A stretch of 64,000 bases of DNA from CAYMEK01 sp964389305 (lineage in GTDB: Bacteria > Spirochaetota > Spirochaetia > SZUA-6 > DRHE01): assembly GCA_964389305.1 (NCBI GenBank), contig CAYMEK010000005.1:1-64000 (forward strand), given 5' to 3'. Made by a program: the position numbers and the translations under genes. The notes beneath the pieces were generated by a model. That model saw only the letters and a program-made list of their open reading frames with translations. It did no database searches and was not told the DNA's origin. Numbering within the stretch: the stretch's first letter is position 1; each line of letters begins with the position of its first letter. Shown one piece after another: positions 51,067 through 59,681 of this stretch.

Positions 51067-51459
51067 TTCGCATCCTCCGGACTCCGCTTCCGCCGGACCT
51101 GCGGCGGTAAGCAGCCCAGCCTGCCGATCCGAGCCAAGCCTTTTACAGGCGCGACCGGGAGGAAATAGCGCCTGGAGTTTCCTCAAGAACACCCCACCCC
51201 ACGGTTGATATGGGGCCTGTCCGCACGAATAGAGCTCGCCGATAACCCATCGCAACAATGGTTGAGAGGATGATTCGGGGCTTCGTTTTACAACTCGCTA
51301 TCTAAAAAAGACTTACAAGGAAACGTTTCAGGACGCCCGGTCAAGAGTTTATGCCGGTTGTCTACAGGGCCACGATTAGCAGCCCTGAAAAACAATAACA
51401 TCGGGCCGAACTCAGGCGCGTTTTCTCCGGTCTCCGACGGTTCCCCTGCCTTCTCGTTT
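51067..51459 (+). other. Intergenic region upstream of the second sigma-54 promoter
   Basis: About 390 bases with no supported gene. A hairpin CCGCCG-GACCTG-CGGCGG at 51090-51107 may end the DUF4870 message, though it lacks a T-run. The 11-mer ACGGTTGATAT at 51201-51211 also occurs, on the minus strand, at 957-967 ahead of the other sigma-54 promoter, but at a different distance. It may be chance. Confidence 0.4.
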
Positions 51460-51475
51460 TGGCACGGGAGTTGCT
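51460..51475 (+). promoter_or_regulatory. Sigma-54 (-24/-12) promoter
   Basis: TGGCAC-GGGAG-TTGCT, an exact match to the sigma-54 consensus and identical in both elements to the one at 867-882. Transcription should begin near 51485, just before the 23-codon ORF at 51501 and about 130 bases before the lipoprotein gene. Confidence 0.85.
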
Positions 51476-51500
51476 TCCTCATAGAACAGAAGGCAGACCG

Positions 51501-51572
51501 ATGAAAAAACCGAATGCGAGAAGTCCGCCCAAACCGTATCAGTCGTATGTGCTTCTCGAATCGTTAAGGTAG
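51501..51572 (+). CDS. 23-codon ORF behind the sigma-54 promoter
   Basis: MKKPNARSPPKPYQSYVLLE followed by SLR and a TAG. An AGAAGGCAG stretch precedes the ATG. The peptide is basic and Pro-rich at the start. It ends within a CGTTAAG/CTTAACG hairpin (51562-51580), so it may be a leader peptide controlling the lipoprotein, or a genuine small protein. No family is recognised. Confidence 0.4.
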   Translation: MKKPNARSPPKPYQSYVLLESLR

Positions 51573-51580
51573 TCTTAACG
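51562..51580 (+). other. Hairpin overlapping the end of the small ORF
   Basis: Perfect 7-bp stem CGTTAAG (51562-51568) and CTTAACG (51574-51580) with loop GTAGT, covering the last codons and stop of the 23-codon ORF, 38 bases ahead of the lipoprotein ATG. Confidence 0.6.
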
Positions 51581-51618
51581 TTAGAAAACTACGAATGCTA
51601 CTGAGGAGGAATATAAAG

Positions 51619-52437
51619 ATGAAAGGAACAAAGAAGATTTTTGTGTTGGCAGGCGTGGTGGTGCTGGTCACGGCCATGCTGTTCGGATGCGCCCGGCTCT
51701 TGTTGGATGGAGAGGAGCAAAGCGGTTCGTATATCAAGCTGAACATCCTCCCTTCGGCGGCCAAAGGGATCGAGGTTAACGAGTACGATGTGACCGGGCT
51801 GCAGGTCAAGATATACGATCCGGACGATCAGCTTCTCGATTCGGTTGCCTGGGATGCTCAAGACGGGCCGGCCTCCTATCTGATCCCGGTGAGCGAGGAG
51901 GGCCTTCATCGGATCGAAGTAACCCACCTGAGTGATGACAACGGGGAGGAGGTGAAAGCCACCGAATATGCCACCTTCAAAATCCGGGCCATGGTGATCA
52001 CGGTTATCAACATCACCCCGGGCTGTATCGGTGTGATCGACTTCGCAGGAGAAGACGGGGACGACGGGACGTTGACTGTGTCTGTGACGGAGATACCTGC
52101 GCCGGAGGACTATGCCGTGCTTGCAGGAGTATTCGAGGCCGGGGTCGATCCCTTCCCTGACCCAATGTCGTTGATCCTGGCTGAGGGGCACATCTTGTTG
52201 GCCGACGGCGCAGGAAGCGACATACTGACAATGCCGGGCAGCGAAGATCCCTGGATAGGCACGGGTGGTGATTCTTACGACGTTTACGTCTGGGTGGACA
52301 TGAACGACAATCTGGAAGAGGTCATCTATCCGGAACCGGGCATCGATCTCCAACTGGCCACCTATCCGCTCACCGTAGACATCGACGGTGACATGACCCT
52401 GGAGTTCACGGGCAGCGACTTTGTGTTAACGCCTTAG
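51619..52437 (+). CDS. Surface or periplasmic lipoprotein of unknown function
   Basis: 272 aa from ATG 51619 (GAGGAGGAA upstream). The leader MKGTKKIFVLAGVVVLVTAM ends LFGCA, a lipobox. The mature protein is acidic and beta-rich, with two similar-looking parts: residues about 30-135 (YIKLNILPSAAKGIEVNEYD) and about 140-272 (GTLTVSVTEIPAPEDYAVLA). The second half resembles calcium-binding or Ig-like beta domains only in composition. Expression from sigma-54 suggests a regulated envelope role. I do not recognise the family. Confidence 0.85.
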   Translation: MKGTKKIFVLAGVVVLVTAMLFGCARLLLDGEEQSGSYIKLNILPSAAKGIEVNEYDVTGLQVKIYDPDDQLLDSVAWDAQDGPASYLIPVSEEGLHRIEVTHLSDDNGEEVKATEYATFKIRAMVITVINITPGCIGVIDFAGEDGDDGTLTVSVTEIPAPEDYAVLAGVFEAGVDPFPDPMSLILAEGHILLADGAGSDILTMPGSEDPWIGTGGDSYDVYVWVDMNDNLEEVIYPEPGIDLQLATYPLTVDIDGDMTLEFTGSDFVLTP

Positions 52438-52479
52438 TATCGTAGCACCGTAGCATCTTGGCGGCCAGCCGCCGGACAA

Positions 52480-52513
52480 GGGAGAAGGGCTTCCACAGTG
52501 AAGCCCTTCTCCC
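52480..52513 (+). terminator. Strong hairpin after the lipoprotein gene
   Basis: Perfect 14-bp stem GGGAGAAGGGCTTC (52480-52493) and GAAGCCCTTCTCCC (52500-52513), loop CACAGT, 42 bases after the stop. No T-run follows. Confidence 0.7.
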
Positions 52514-52684
52514 AGCACCCCCCAAGGGGTAACCGTCAGGTAGACCCTGTCTCTCCATCGCCCCGGGTGAGGAACTCCGGCGGCGCTTCCCCGCATATGG
52601 CGGTTGTGGGGAAGAGAAGCAGGGGCTGACAGAGCAGTGAAGCGACATCAATGCGAGGCCTGCGCTGGATTCATACCGTGAGTG

Positions 52685-52693
52685 TGCTATAAT
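52685..52693 (+). promoter_or_regulatory. Extended -10 promoter of the exported protein gene
   Basis: TGCTATAAT, an extended -10 with perfect TATAAT at 52688-52693. The ATG follows after seven bases with no Shine-Dalgarno, indicating a probable leaderless message. Confidence 0.6.
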
Positions 52694-52700
52694 AGCGACT

Positions 52701-53222
52701 ATGAACAGACAAAGCGTGTTTCTCCTGGTGCTTCTGCTGCTGGCGCTGCCGGCTCTCGGCCTGTACGCGGCGGGATACGATGCGCTCCTTCCCTTGCTGG
52801 TCGACCTTCCAGGTTGGGAGGCGGAGCCGGCCGAAGGGGCGGACGCAAGCTCTCAAGGCATGCGGGCTGTCACCGCTTATCGCAGCTACGAAAGCGCAGA
52901 TCGCAGCTTGGAGGCCAACATCCTGGTCGGCATGCAGGCCGGCATGGCCTGGATGCCGGACTACAAGGAAGGTTTCAAGCTGGAGACCTCGGAAGGTTTG
53001 ATGGAAGTAAAAAAAATCAATGGCTTCCTGGCGTTCTACAGTTTCGAGAAGGAGGATAGCTCCGGAGGGATCGTCGTACTGCTGCAGGACGGCTCAACCA
53101 ACCCCAACATGGGAGCGGTGTTCATCGTCAGTTTCGAGGGTCTCACTCTACAGGAAGCCCTGAAGGCCGCCCAGAGCTTCAACTGGGCGAAAATGAAGGA
53201 ACAGGTCGCAGCGTTGAAGTAG
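52701..53222 (+). CDS. Exported hypothetical protein
   Basis: 173 aa with a signal peptide (MNRQSVFLLVLLLLALPALG, cleavage around LYAAG). The mature region starts with a short LVDLPGWEAEPAEGAD and alternates strands and helices, ending SFNWAKMKEQVAALK. It lacks a lipobox Cys and membrane anchors, so it is periplasmic. No family is recognised and the neighbours give no clear hint. Probable leaderless start. Confidence 0.8.
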   Translation: MNRQSVFLLVLLLLALPALGLYAAGYDALLPLLVDLPGWEAEPAEGADASSQGMRAVTAYRSYESADRSLEANILVGMQAGMAWMPDYKEGFKLETSEGLMEVKKINGFLAFYSFEKEDSSGGIVVLLQDGSTNPNMGAVFIVSFEGLTLQEALKAAQSFNWAKMKEQVAALK

Positions 53223-53378
53223 CTGATGCAGCCGGAAGGCTTACAAAAGTCGTAGAAAAATCAATATCATCGTATCCCACCTCATGTTCAGCCGGAGGCC
53301 GTTCTCACCGATATCTGTACGCCATTCGTGGACGGGTAGGAGCTGCCCGTGAGCCTGTAGTTTAACGGGATTTCCAAC

Positions 53379-54332
53379 GTGCCCGCCGGAGTTACCAACG
53401 TCATCGCCCGATTGCTCCCGATCATTCTCATCATCGGACTGGGTATGCTTATCCGCGCCCGCTCGATTCTGTCCGAGCACGCGGTGGAGGAGATCAGAGG
53501 TCTGGTGGTGAACATCGCCTTGCCGGCCGTGTTGTTCGTCGCTTTCCTGGGCATGGAGCTGGAATCTGCATTCATTGGATTATTCGTGACCATGGCCCTG
53601 ACCTGTTTTGCGCTTCTTGGCTACGGCTTCCTGCTCCGCCGTGTGCTTTCGATCAGGTATGAGTACTATCCCTATCTGCTCACCGGTTTCGAGGTCGGCA
53701 TGGTCGGTATCAGCCTTTTCGCCACCGCCTACGGCCTCGCCAATGTCGGCTACATTGCGGTCGTCGACCTGGGCCACGAGCTGTTCATCTGGTTTGTGCT
53801 GGCCACGCTGCTGGCCGCCAAGCGGGACGGGGTGAGCAGCCTCTCCCGGACGCTTCGCGCCTTTGCCACTTCCCCGCTGATCATCGCAATCATTGCCGCG
53901 CTCGCCCTCAACCTTCTCGGTGTGAAAGGCTGGTTTCACGAGACTCCGGCCGGAGTGGCCATCGTAGAGACGCTCGACTTCCTCGGCAACCTGCTGATCC
54001 CGTTGATACTCATCCTTATCGGCTACGGAATGCGCTTGTCCGGCCGGGGTATCGGGGAAGCGATTGGCGTTGTCCTGGCCCGACTCGTGATCCTCATCCC
54101 CCTGGCGCTGCTGATAAACACCTTCATCGTGCGCCGCCTCCTTGGCCTCGAACCGGCCTTCGAGGCGGCGGTGTTCACGTTGCTCATTCTGCCTCCGCCG
54201 TTTATCATTCCGTTGTTCATCAAGAAGGAGCAGGCCGCAGAGCGCGTATACGCCAACAACGTCTTGTCGGTGTACACAGTAGCCTCGCTGGCGATCTTTA
54301 TACTCTACTTCGCACTGAATCCTTCCCTGTAG
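53379..54332 (+). CDS. AEC-family transporter (auxin efflux carrier/malate permease)
   Basis: 317 aa from a GTG, about ten helices in two halves. LPIILIIGLGMLIRARSILS and VNIALPAVLFVAFL at the start, GFEVGMVGISLFATAYGLAN in the middle, and LPPPFIIPLFIKKEQAAERVY near the end are typical of this family. Substrates in bacteria include malate, other dicarboxylates and amino acids. The one here is unknown. The ribosome site (GGGA) is weak. Confidence 0.9.
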   Translation: MPAGVTNVIARLLPIILIIGLGMLIRARSILSEHAVEEIRGLVVNIALPAVLFVAFLGMELESAFIGLFVTMALTCFALLGYGFLLRRVLSIRYEYYPYLLTGFEVGMVGISLFATAYGLANVGYIAVVDLGHELFIWFVLATLLAAKRDGVSSLSRTLRAFATSPLIIAIIAALALNLLGVKGWFHETPAGVAIVETLDFLGNLLIPLILILIGYGMRLSGRGIGEAIGVVLARLVILIPLALLINTFIVRRLLGLEPAFEAAVFTLLILPPPFIIPLFIKKEQAAERVYANNVLSVYTVASLAIFILYFALNPSL

Positions 54333-54356
54333 GCGCCGCCACCTGGAATGTCCGCT

Positions 54357-54385
54357 TTGACACCGTAGGGCACCACGATTAAACT
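54357..54385 (+). promoter_or_regulatory. Promoter of the 7TM-PAS histidine kinase gene
   Basis: TTGACA (54357-54362), 17 bases, TAAACT (54380-54385), with GAGGGGGG ahead of the ATG at 54417. Confidence 0.65.
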
Positions 54386-54416
54386 ATTGATATTCGTTTG
54401 TTCGAGGGGGGGCAGA

Positions 54417-57005
54417 ATGAATCCTGTTTCCGTACCTCCACTGGTAATGGCCGGCATCGCGTTCTATGCGGGTCAGTACCATCTGCTCATCTACACACGG
54501 CGGCGGCAGCACCGGGAGGACCTGTTCTTTGCCCTGACCTGTCTGGCGACTTGCTGTTACGACCTGCTGTGCGCCGGCTTGTACAACGTGACCTCCGCAG
54601 ATGCGGGCATTATGTGGCAGCGCGGGCAGTTCATCGCCCTTGCGCTACTCGCCCCGGCCATGCTGTGGTTCGCCGCCGAGTACACCGCCATGAAACGCCG
54701 TTCTCTTGTCTATGGGTTTTCGCTCTTTTTCCTCGTTGCCCTCTTCGTTCAAGCGCTGGATCGCAGCAAGTTGACCTGGATCGTCGGCGATCCCTCCGTG
54801 AAGGAGATTGTGCTCCCCTTCAACCTCGGTGTGACCTACTACGAGGCAAGCCTGGGACCGTTCACGGTTGTTCAAGGCCTGATGGGATTGGTGGTTAGTA
54901 CCTACATCCTGTGGCTGGCCGTACGTTACTATCTTAGTGGAGCGCGCCGGAGAAGCGCGCCGCTGCTGATTGCTCTTTCGGTCATGTACGTCGCGGCGGT
55001 CAACGATACGGCTGTCAGCCAGAGCGTGTACCAGTTTATCTACCTGATCGAGTACGGCTATACGGTGATGGTAATGATCATGTCCTTCGCCCTGGCCCGT
55101 ACCGTCGTAGCTGGAGCCATTGCCGAAGAACGGTTTCGGACCCTGGTCGAAACGACCAGCGACTGGGTATGGGAGGTCGACAACGACCTCACCTACACCT
55201 ACTCCAGTCCCAAAGTCAAGGGGTTGCTGGGGTACGAGTCCCAAGAGATCGTTGGCCTCAAACCCTTCCAGCTCATGCCCCCGGAGGAAGCCCGACGCCT
55301 GGAGCCGATCCTGCGGGAGATCGTTGAAAGCGGCCGGCCCCTGAAATACCTCGAGAACCGGGCCGTCTCCCGTGATGGGCGGGAGATCCAGCTGGAAACG
55401 AGCGCCGAGCCGTTTTTCGATGAGCGGGGAAACATCCTTGGTTATCGTGGAATCGACCGCGATATCACCGAACGCAAGCAAACCGAGGAGGCGCTGCGAC
55501 GTGCCCACACGGTTGTCGTCAACAGCCCGGTAGTGCTTTTCCGCTGGCGAGCGGGACCCGGCTGGCCGGTGGAGTTCGTCTCGGAGAATGTCTCACGTTT
55601 CGGGTACGATAGCGAAGAGCTGCTCAGCGGTGCGGTCCAATACAGCACGCTCGTGCATCCGGAGGACCTCCCGCGGGTGGCCCGTGAGGTGCAGCAGCAC
55701 AGCGCCAGCGGGCGATCGAGTTTCGAGCAGGAGTACCGTCTGGTCACCCGGGAGGGAAGCGTACGTTGGGTCGACGATCGAACGGTCGTTGGGCGCAACG
55801 CGCAAGGGGAGCCCGTCTACTACCAGGGTGTGGTGCTCGACATTACGGAGCGCAAGCTGCTGGAGCGTGAGACCGAGCAACGCCGCGGATTCCTGGAAAG
55901 CATTCTGGCCGCCGCCCCCGATGCCATCATTACCGCGGACAACCAGCACGCAATCGTGGAATGGAACCTCGGAGCGCAAAGGCTGTTCGGCTACTCCCGG
56001 GAGGAAACGATCGGGCGCAGGATCGACGATTTGATCACTGGAGATGACCCGCGGACCGCCGAGGAAGCAGCGCATTGGACGAGATCACTCGACAACAACC
56101 AGACGATAACCCTGACTGAAGCCACCCGCTACCGCAAAGACGGCACGCCCGTTGATGTTCTGGTTTCGGTGGCTCCCATCCTCACCGGAAGCGAACGGGT
56201 CGGCGTGGTGGCGATCTACACCGACATCACCGAGCGGAAGCGGGCGGAGAACGAGATTCGTCGGCTCAATGCCGATTTGGAACAACGGGTGCAGCGGCGC
56301 ACGGCCGAGCTGCAGGCGGTCAACAAAGAACTGGAGGCCTTCGCCTACTCGGTCTCCCACGATCTACGCGCTCCCCTGAGGGCGATGAACGGTTTCAGCC
56401 GGGCCCTGGAGGAAGATTGTGCTGCGCTGCTTGACGCCACCGGCAAGCAGTACCTGGGCCATATCCAAGCGGCGGCTGACCGGATGCGGCAACTGATCGA
56501 CGGCTTGCTGGGATTGTCTCGAGTCGCCCGTGAAACCATGCATCTGCAAAAGGTGGATTTGAGCGTGGTGGTGCAGCAGATCACCGAGGCCCTGGCCCGG
56601 CGTGACAGGGGAAGGCGGGTGGAGTTCTGCATCGCAGATGGTCTGGAAGCCTATTGCGATCAACGGCTCATCCAGGCCGCGCTCGAAAACCTACTCGAGA
56701 ACGCCTGGAAGTTCACGGCGCAATGTGCGCAGGCCTGCATCGAGTTCGGCATGGAAACGGTGGATGGGGAAGCGGCATTTTTCGTACGGGACAACGGCGT
56801 GGGATTCGATATGTCCTACTCCGACAAGCTCTTCCAGGCGTTCCAGCGGCTGCACCGGGTGGAGGATTTTCCGGGCATTGGGCTGGGCCTGGCCAACGTG
56901 CAGCGCATCATCCACCGGCATGGAGGCAGGGTTTGGGCCGAGGGAAGGATCGACGGCGGCGCCACCTTTTGGTTCACCCTTTCTGTTACGGGAGAAAGGG
57001 GTTGA
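54417..57005 (+). CDS. Multi-PAS histidine kinase with N-terminal 7TM sensor
   Basis: 862 aa from ATG 54417. Residues about 1-230 form seven membrane helices of the histidine-kinase 7TM type (7TMR-like). Three PAS-PAC units follow (about 235-360, 365-485 and 488-615; each closes with DITER or similar), then a coiled coil (RRLNADLEQRVQRRTAELQA), HisKA (AYSVSHDLRAPLRAMNGFSR) and a phytochrome-class HATPase (ENLLENAWKFT, FQAFQRLH, IGLGLANVQRIIHRHGG). No response regulator is adjacent, so it is an orphan. It could sense a hydrophobic or membrane-borne signal. Confidence 0.93.
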   Translation: MNPVSVPPLVMAGIAFYAGQYHLLIYTRRRQHREDLFFALTCLATCCYDLLCAGLYNVTSADAGIMWQRGQFIALALLAPAMLWFAAEYTAMKRRSLVYGFSLFFLVALFVQALDRSKLTWIVGDPSVKEIVLPFNLGVTYYEASLGPFTVVQGLMGLVVSTYILWLAVRYYLSGARRRSAPLLIALSVMYVAAVNDTAVSQSVYQFIYLIEYGYTVMVMIMSFALARTVVAGAIAEERFRTLVETTSDWVWEVDNDLTYTYSSPKVKGLLGYESQEIVGLKPFQLMPPEEARRLEPILREIVESGRPLKYLENRAVSRDGREIQLETSAEPFFDERGNILGYRGIDRDITERKQTEEALRRAHTVVVNSPVVLFRWRAGPGWPVEFVSENVSRFGYDSEELLSGAVQYSTLVHPEDLPRVAREVQQHSASGRSSFEQEYRLVTREGSVRWVDDRTVVGRNAQGEPVYYQGVVLDITERKLLERETEQRRGFLESILAAAPDAIITADNQHAIVEWNLGAQRLFGYSREETIGRRIDDLITGDDPRTAEEAAHWTRSLDNNQTITLTEATRYRKDGTPVDVLVSVAPILTGSERVGVVAIYTDITERKRAENEIRRLNADLEQRVQRRTAELQAVNKELEAFAYSVSHDLRAPLRAMNGFSRALEEDCAALLDATGKQYLGHIQAAADRMRQLIDGLLGLSRVARETMHLQKVDLSVVVQQITEALARRDRGRRVEFCIADGLEAYCDQRLIQAALENLLENAWKFTAQCAQACIEFGMETVDGEAAFFVRDNGVGFDMSYSDKLFQAFQRLHRVEDFPGIGLGLANVQRIIHRHGGRVWAEGRIDGGATFWFTLSVTGERG

Positions 57006-57069
57006 GGAGCAGAAGCAGAGCCAGCTTATCCATGGCTGACGCCTTTAGGCTCTATTCTGTGCGCTCCTG

Positions 57070-57109
57070 TTGACAGCCTGGATTAACACTGTTATAATAA
57101 CATTGTTAA
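57070..57109 (+). promoter_or_regulatory. Consensus promoter with TetR operator over the -10
   Basis: TTGACA (57070-57075), 17 bases, TATAAT (57093-57098): both hexamers perfect. A 13-bp inverted repeat, TTAACACTGTTAT (57083-57095) and ATAACATTGTTAA (57097-57109) around one base, covers the -10, so bound repressor would block RNA polymerase. Confidence 0.85.
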
Positions 57110-57121
57110 AGAAATACCGTC

Positions 57122-57703
57122 ATGACCAGAGCGGCGAGTCCCGATCTACCTGAAAAAATCCTGGAAGAGGCAGAAAACATCGTCGTTTCCTCCGGCCACG
57201 AAGAACTGAATATGCGGGATCTGGCTAAGAGGGTTGGAGTTACCGCCACCGCGATTTACCACTACTTTGACGGCAAGGAAGCCCTTCTGTTCCAGCTCAA
57301 GCTGCGTGCGGCCGAGCAGTTGAACCGGCGCATCCGCGGCCTCGAAGCGGATTTGACACCCATGGAAACACTCCACCGTCTGGGCCGGGAATACGTGGAG
57401 TTCGCCGAGGAGAATCCCAATCTGTACCGGCTGCTCTTTGAAACCAAGGTGGGCCAAGCGCCGGTATTGGAAACCGAGCAGCCTGTGCTCTATTACACCT
57501 ACTACGTGGCCCGCAGCGCCCTGCAGTATATGGCGGCCGGCGGGGACTATCCCCACGATCCCCGATATGGGGCCATGATGGGATGGATAAAGCTTCACGG
57601 ATTTTGTTCCCTGGTTATGTCCGGAAACCTGCAGCTTGCCGAGGGCCTGGACCGGGAGGAATTGAAAGAGCTGTTTCTGCAGTTCTATAGCCGGGGAATG
57701 TAG
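57122..57703 (+). CDS. TetR/AcrR-family regulator
   Basis: 193 aa. HTH at about 8-55: PEKILEEAENIVVSSGHEEL, MRDLAKRVGVTATAIYHYFDGKEALLF. The C-terminal domain is a WHG-like ligand pocket (ENPNLYRLLFETKVGQAP). Its promoter carries a palindromic operator and the same operator recurs before the methyltransferase gene downstream, so it probably autorepresses and controls that gene. Confidence 0.93.
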   Translation: MTRAASPDLPEKILEEAENIVVSSGHEELNMRDLAKRVGVTATAIYHYFDGKEALLFQLKLRAAEQLNRRIRGLEADLTPMETLHRLGREYVEFAEENPNLYRLLFETKVGQAPVLETEQPVLYYTYYVARSALQYMAAGGDYPHDPRYGAMMGWIKLHGFCSLVMSGNLQLAEGLDREELKELFLQFYSRGM

Positions 57704-57754
57704 AGAAGCGAGGCAGTGGCTCAGCGCGGCCAAGCGATAGGCGAGGCCGTTTTA

Positions 57755-57792
57755 TTGGGACAATCATTAACAATGTTATATTAACATTGTTA
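57755..57792 (+). promoter_or_regulatory. Methyltransferase promoter with a second TetR operator
   Basis: TTGGGA (57755-57760), 16 bases, TATATT (57777-57782). A perfect 11-bp inverted repeat, TAACAATGTTA (57768-57778) and TAACATTGTTA (57782-57792), matches the operator before the TetR gene at nearly every arm position. Confidence 0.8.
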
Positions 57793-57809
57793 CAAAAGAG
57801 AAAAAGTAA

Positions 57810-58490
57810 ATGGAACCGGCCAGGCGGCAAAAAAAAGAACGAGCCATTTGGGACAAGCAGGCAGCCGGCTACGACGATCGTGTTCTCAGGATGTATGAGA
57901 ATGCTTACGATCTTTCCATTCAGAAAGTCCGTTCGGTGCTCTCACCTGACCACAAGGTATTGGAAATCGGATGCGGCACAGGGATCATTTCTCTCGGCAT
58001 TGCCCCTTACGTGGAAAGCGTCATCGCTGCGGATATATCCCCCCGGATGATTTCCATAGCGAAAAGCAAGGCCGAGAGCTCATCGATTTCCAACGTCGAT
58101 TTCCGCCTGTACGATGGCTATTCGATTCCCTGCGAAGACGAGTCTTTCGACGTCGTGCTGTTGTTCAATACATTGCATGTTGTCAGAGAACCGGAATCCC
58201 TGCTGCGCGAGGCAAACCGATTGCTCAAACCCGCCGGGTTCCTGGTCAGTGCGACGGACTGCTATGGCGAGCCTGTGCCTTTTCCGGTCAGGTTGATGCT
58301 GGACGTCCAAAAACTGATGAAGCGGATCGGCTTTATTTCTTTTCTCCGGTATTACGGGAAGGAAGATCTGCATCGGCTCTTCGAACAGAGCGGGTTCGAC
58401 ATCACAGATTCCGATGTACTGCATCCAGCGCCGGTTAACTACTATCTCCTGGCGGGCAAGAGAGTGCCATTCGGCAGGCAGCGCGCCTGA
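57810..58490 (+). CDS. Class I SAM-dependent methyltransferase
   Basis: 226 aa. SAM-binding motif VLEIGCGTGIISLGIAP (about 50-66), acidic ADISPRMISIAKSKAE, and DESFDVVLLFNTLHVVREPE are classical. The C-terminal part (FLRYYGKEDLHRLFEQSGF) resembles UbiE/Tam-type small-molecule or lipid methyltransferases. Under TetR control and beside no other enzyme, it may detoxify or modify a ligand of that regulator (inference). Confidence 0.92.
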   Translation: MEPARRQKKERAIWDKQAAGYDDRVLRMYENAYDLSIQKVRSVLSPDHKVLEIGCGTGIISLGIAPYVESVIAADISPRMISIAKSKAESSSISNVDFRLYDGYSIPCEDESFDVVLLFNTLHVVREPESLLREANRLLKPAGFLVSATDCYGEPVPFPVRLMLDVQKLMKRIGFISFLRYYGKEDLHRLFEQSGFDITDSDVLHPAPVNYYLLAGKRVPFGRQRA

Positions 58491-58708
58491 ACAGCGCCTG
58501 ATCGCCCGCCCCTCCGTTGGCAGCACCTGCTAACCACTGTGCTCCAGGTACCTGGATGTACCGTGCCGTTCGGCCAGCTTCAGGGCCCATACCGGCCAAT
58601 GCACCAGCCTAATCGAATCCTAACCTGTTTGTAATCCAACTGAAATAATCCTGCGGGTAGATTCCCTTCAAGGGAAAACACACTGCGTTACACAAGGAGG
58701 CCTCGTAT

Positions 58709-59647
58709 ATGAAAAAGACAAGCCTGATTCCCTCCGCCCTGTTCCTCCTGGCCCTGCCCCTGCTGACCTTTGCCGGCGGCCAGGGCGAGAAACGGAGCGG
58801 GCTTTCCGGCTCGGTGAAGATAGCCGGGAGCAGTACGGTGTATCCGATCTCCACGGCCGTGGCCGAGGAGTTCAACAAGCTACACCCGAGCGTGGAGATC
58901 CCGATCCAGTCCACCGGCACCGGCGGCGGCTTCACGAACTTCTTCATCCCCGGCAAGACCGATATCAACGACGCCAGCCGGCCGATCAAGGACGGCGAGA
59001 TCGCCGAGTGCAAGGCGGACGGCTTCGAGCCTATCGAGTTTCGGGTCGGCACCGACGCTGTAACCATCGTGGTGAATCCCCAGGCGACCTGGGTGGACGA
59101 CGTCACCGTCGAGCAGCTCGCCATGATCTGGCGGCCCGACAAACCGGCCCAGACCTGGAGCGACGTGGATCCGAGCTGGCCGCGGGAGAAGATCGAGCTG
59201 TACGGACCGACTAGCGCATCCGGCACCTTCGAGTACTTCACCGAAGAGATTATGGGAAAGGCGGGCGCTTCCCGCAGCGACTACCAAGGTACCGAGCAGG
59301 ACAACACGATTGTCCAGGCGGTCGCCGGATCCAAATACGCCATGGGCTATTTCGGCATGGCCTACTACCTGGAGAACACCGAGCGGGTCAAGGCCCTCAA
59401 GGTCAACGGAGTGGCTCCGAGCCTGGAAACCACGCGCACCAATCAGTACAGGCCGCTGTCTCGACCGATCTTCATTTACGTGAACAGCCAGGGTCTCAAG
59501 CGTCCGGAGGTGAGAGAGTTCGTGCGCTTCTACATCCAGCAGACCTCCACGAGCCTGATCTCGCAGATCGGCTACGTGCCGCTGACGGAGGCCGAGATGA
59601 AGGCCAACCTCGCCAAGTTCGACAAGGTAGCGGCCGGAGCCCGGTAA
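58709..59647 (+). CDS. pstS: Phosphate ABC transporter, substrate-binding protein PstS
   Basis: 312 aa with a signal peptide ending LTFAGGQGEKRSG, the spirochaete-like leader. Phosphate-pocket motifs VKIAGSSTVYPI, STGTGGGFTNFF, INDASRPIKDGE and GPTSASGTFEYF are present. It delivers inorganic phosphate to PstCAB. GGAGG precedes the ATG. A possible pho-type direct repeat (CTGTTTG / CCAACTG, 11-base spacing) lies at about 58624-58645 but is weak. A hairpin separates it from pstC. Confidence 0.96.
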   Translation: MKKTSLIPSALFLLALPLLTFAGGQGEKRSGLSGSVKIAGSSTVYPISTAVAEEFNKLHPSVEIPIQSTGTGGGFTNFFIPGKTDINDASRPIKDGEIAECKADGFEPIEFRVGTDAVTIVVNPQATWVDDVTVEQLAMIWRPDKPAQTWSDVDPSWPREKIELYGPTSASGTFEYFTEEIMGKAGASRSDYQGTEQDNTIVQAVAGSKYAMGYFGMAYYLENTERVKALKVNGVAPSLETTRTNQYRPLSRPIFIYVNSQGLKRPEVREFVRFYIQQTSTSLISQIGYVPLTEAEMKANLAKFDKVAAGAR

Positions 59648-59681
59648 TCCTGACCGCGCTCGATCCGGGAAGCTTAAAAAA

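Noticed and set aside
58515..58530. TTGGCAGCACCTGC resembling a sigma-54 promoter before pstS
   Set aside because: Spacing between the GG and GC elements is one base short, which abolishes sigma-54 recognition.
58624..58645. Pho-box-like direct repeat before pstS
   Set aside because: Only the spacing fits; the second heptamer (CCAACTG) does not match CTGTCAT. A real PhoB site is likely nearby but I cannot place it.
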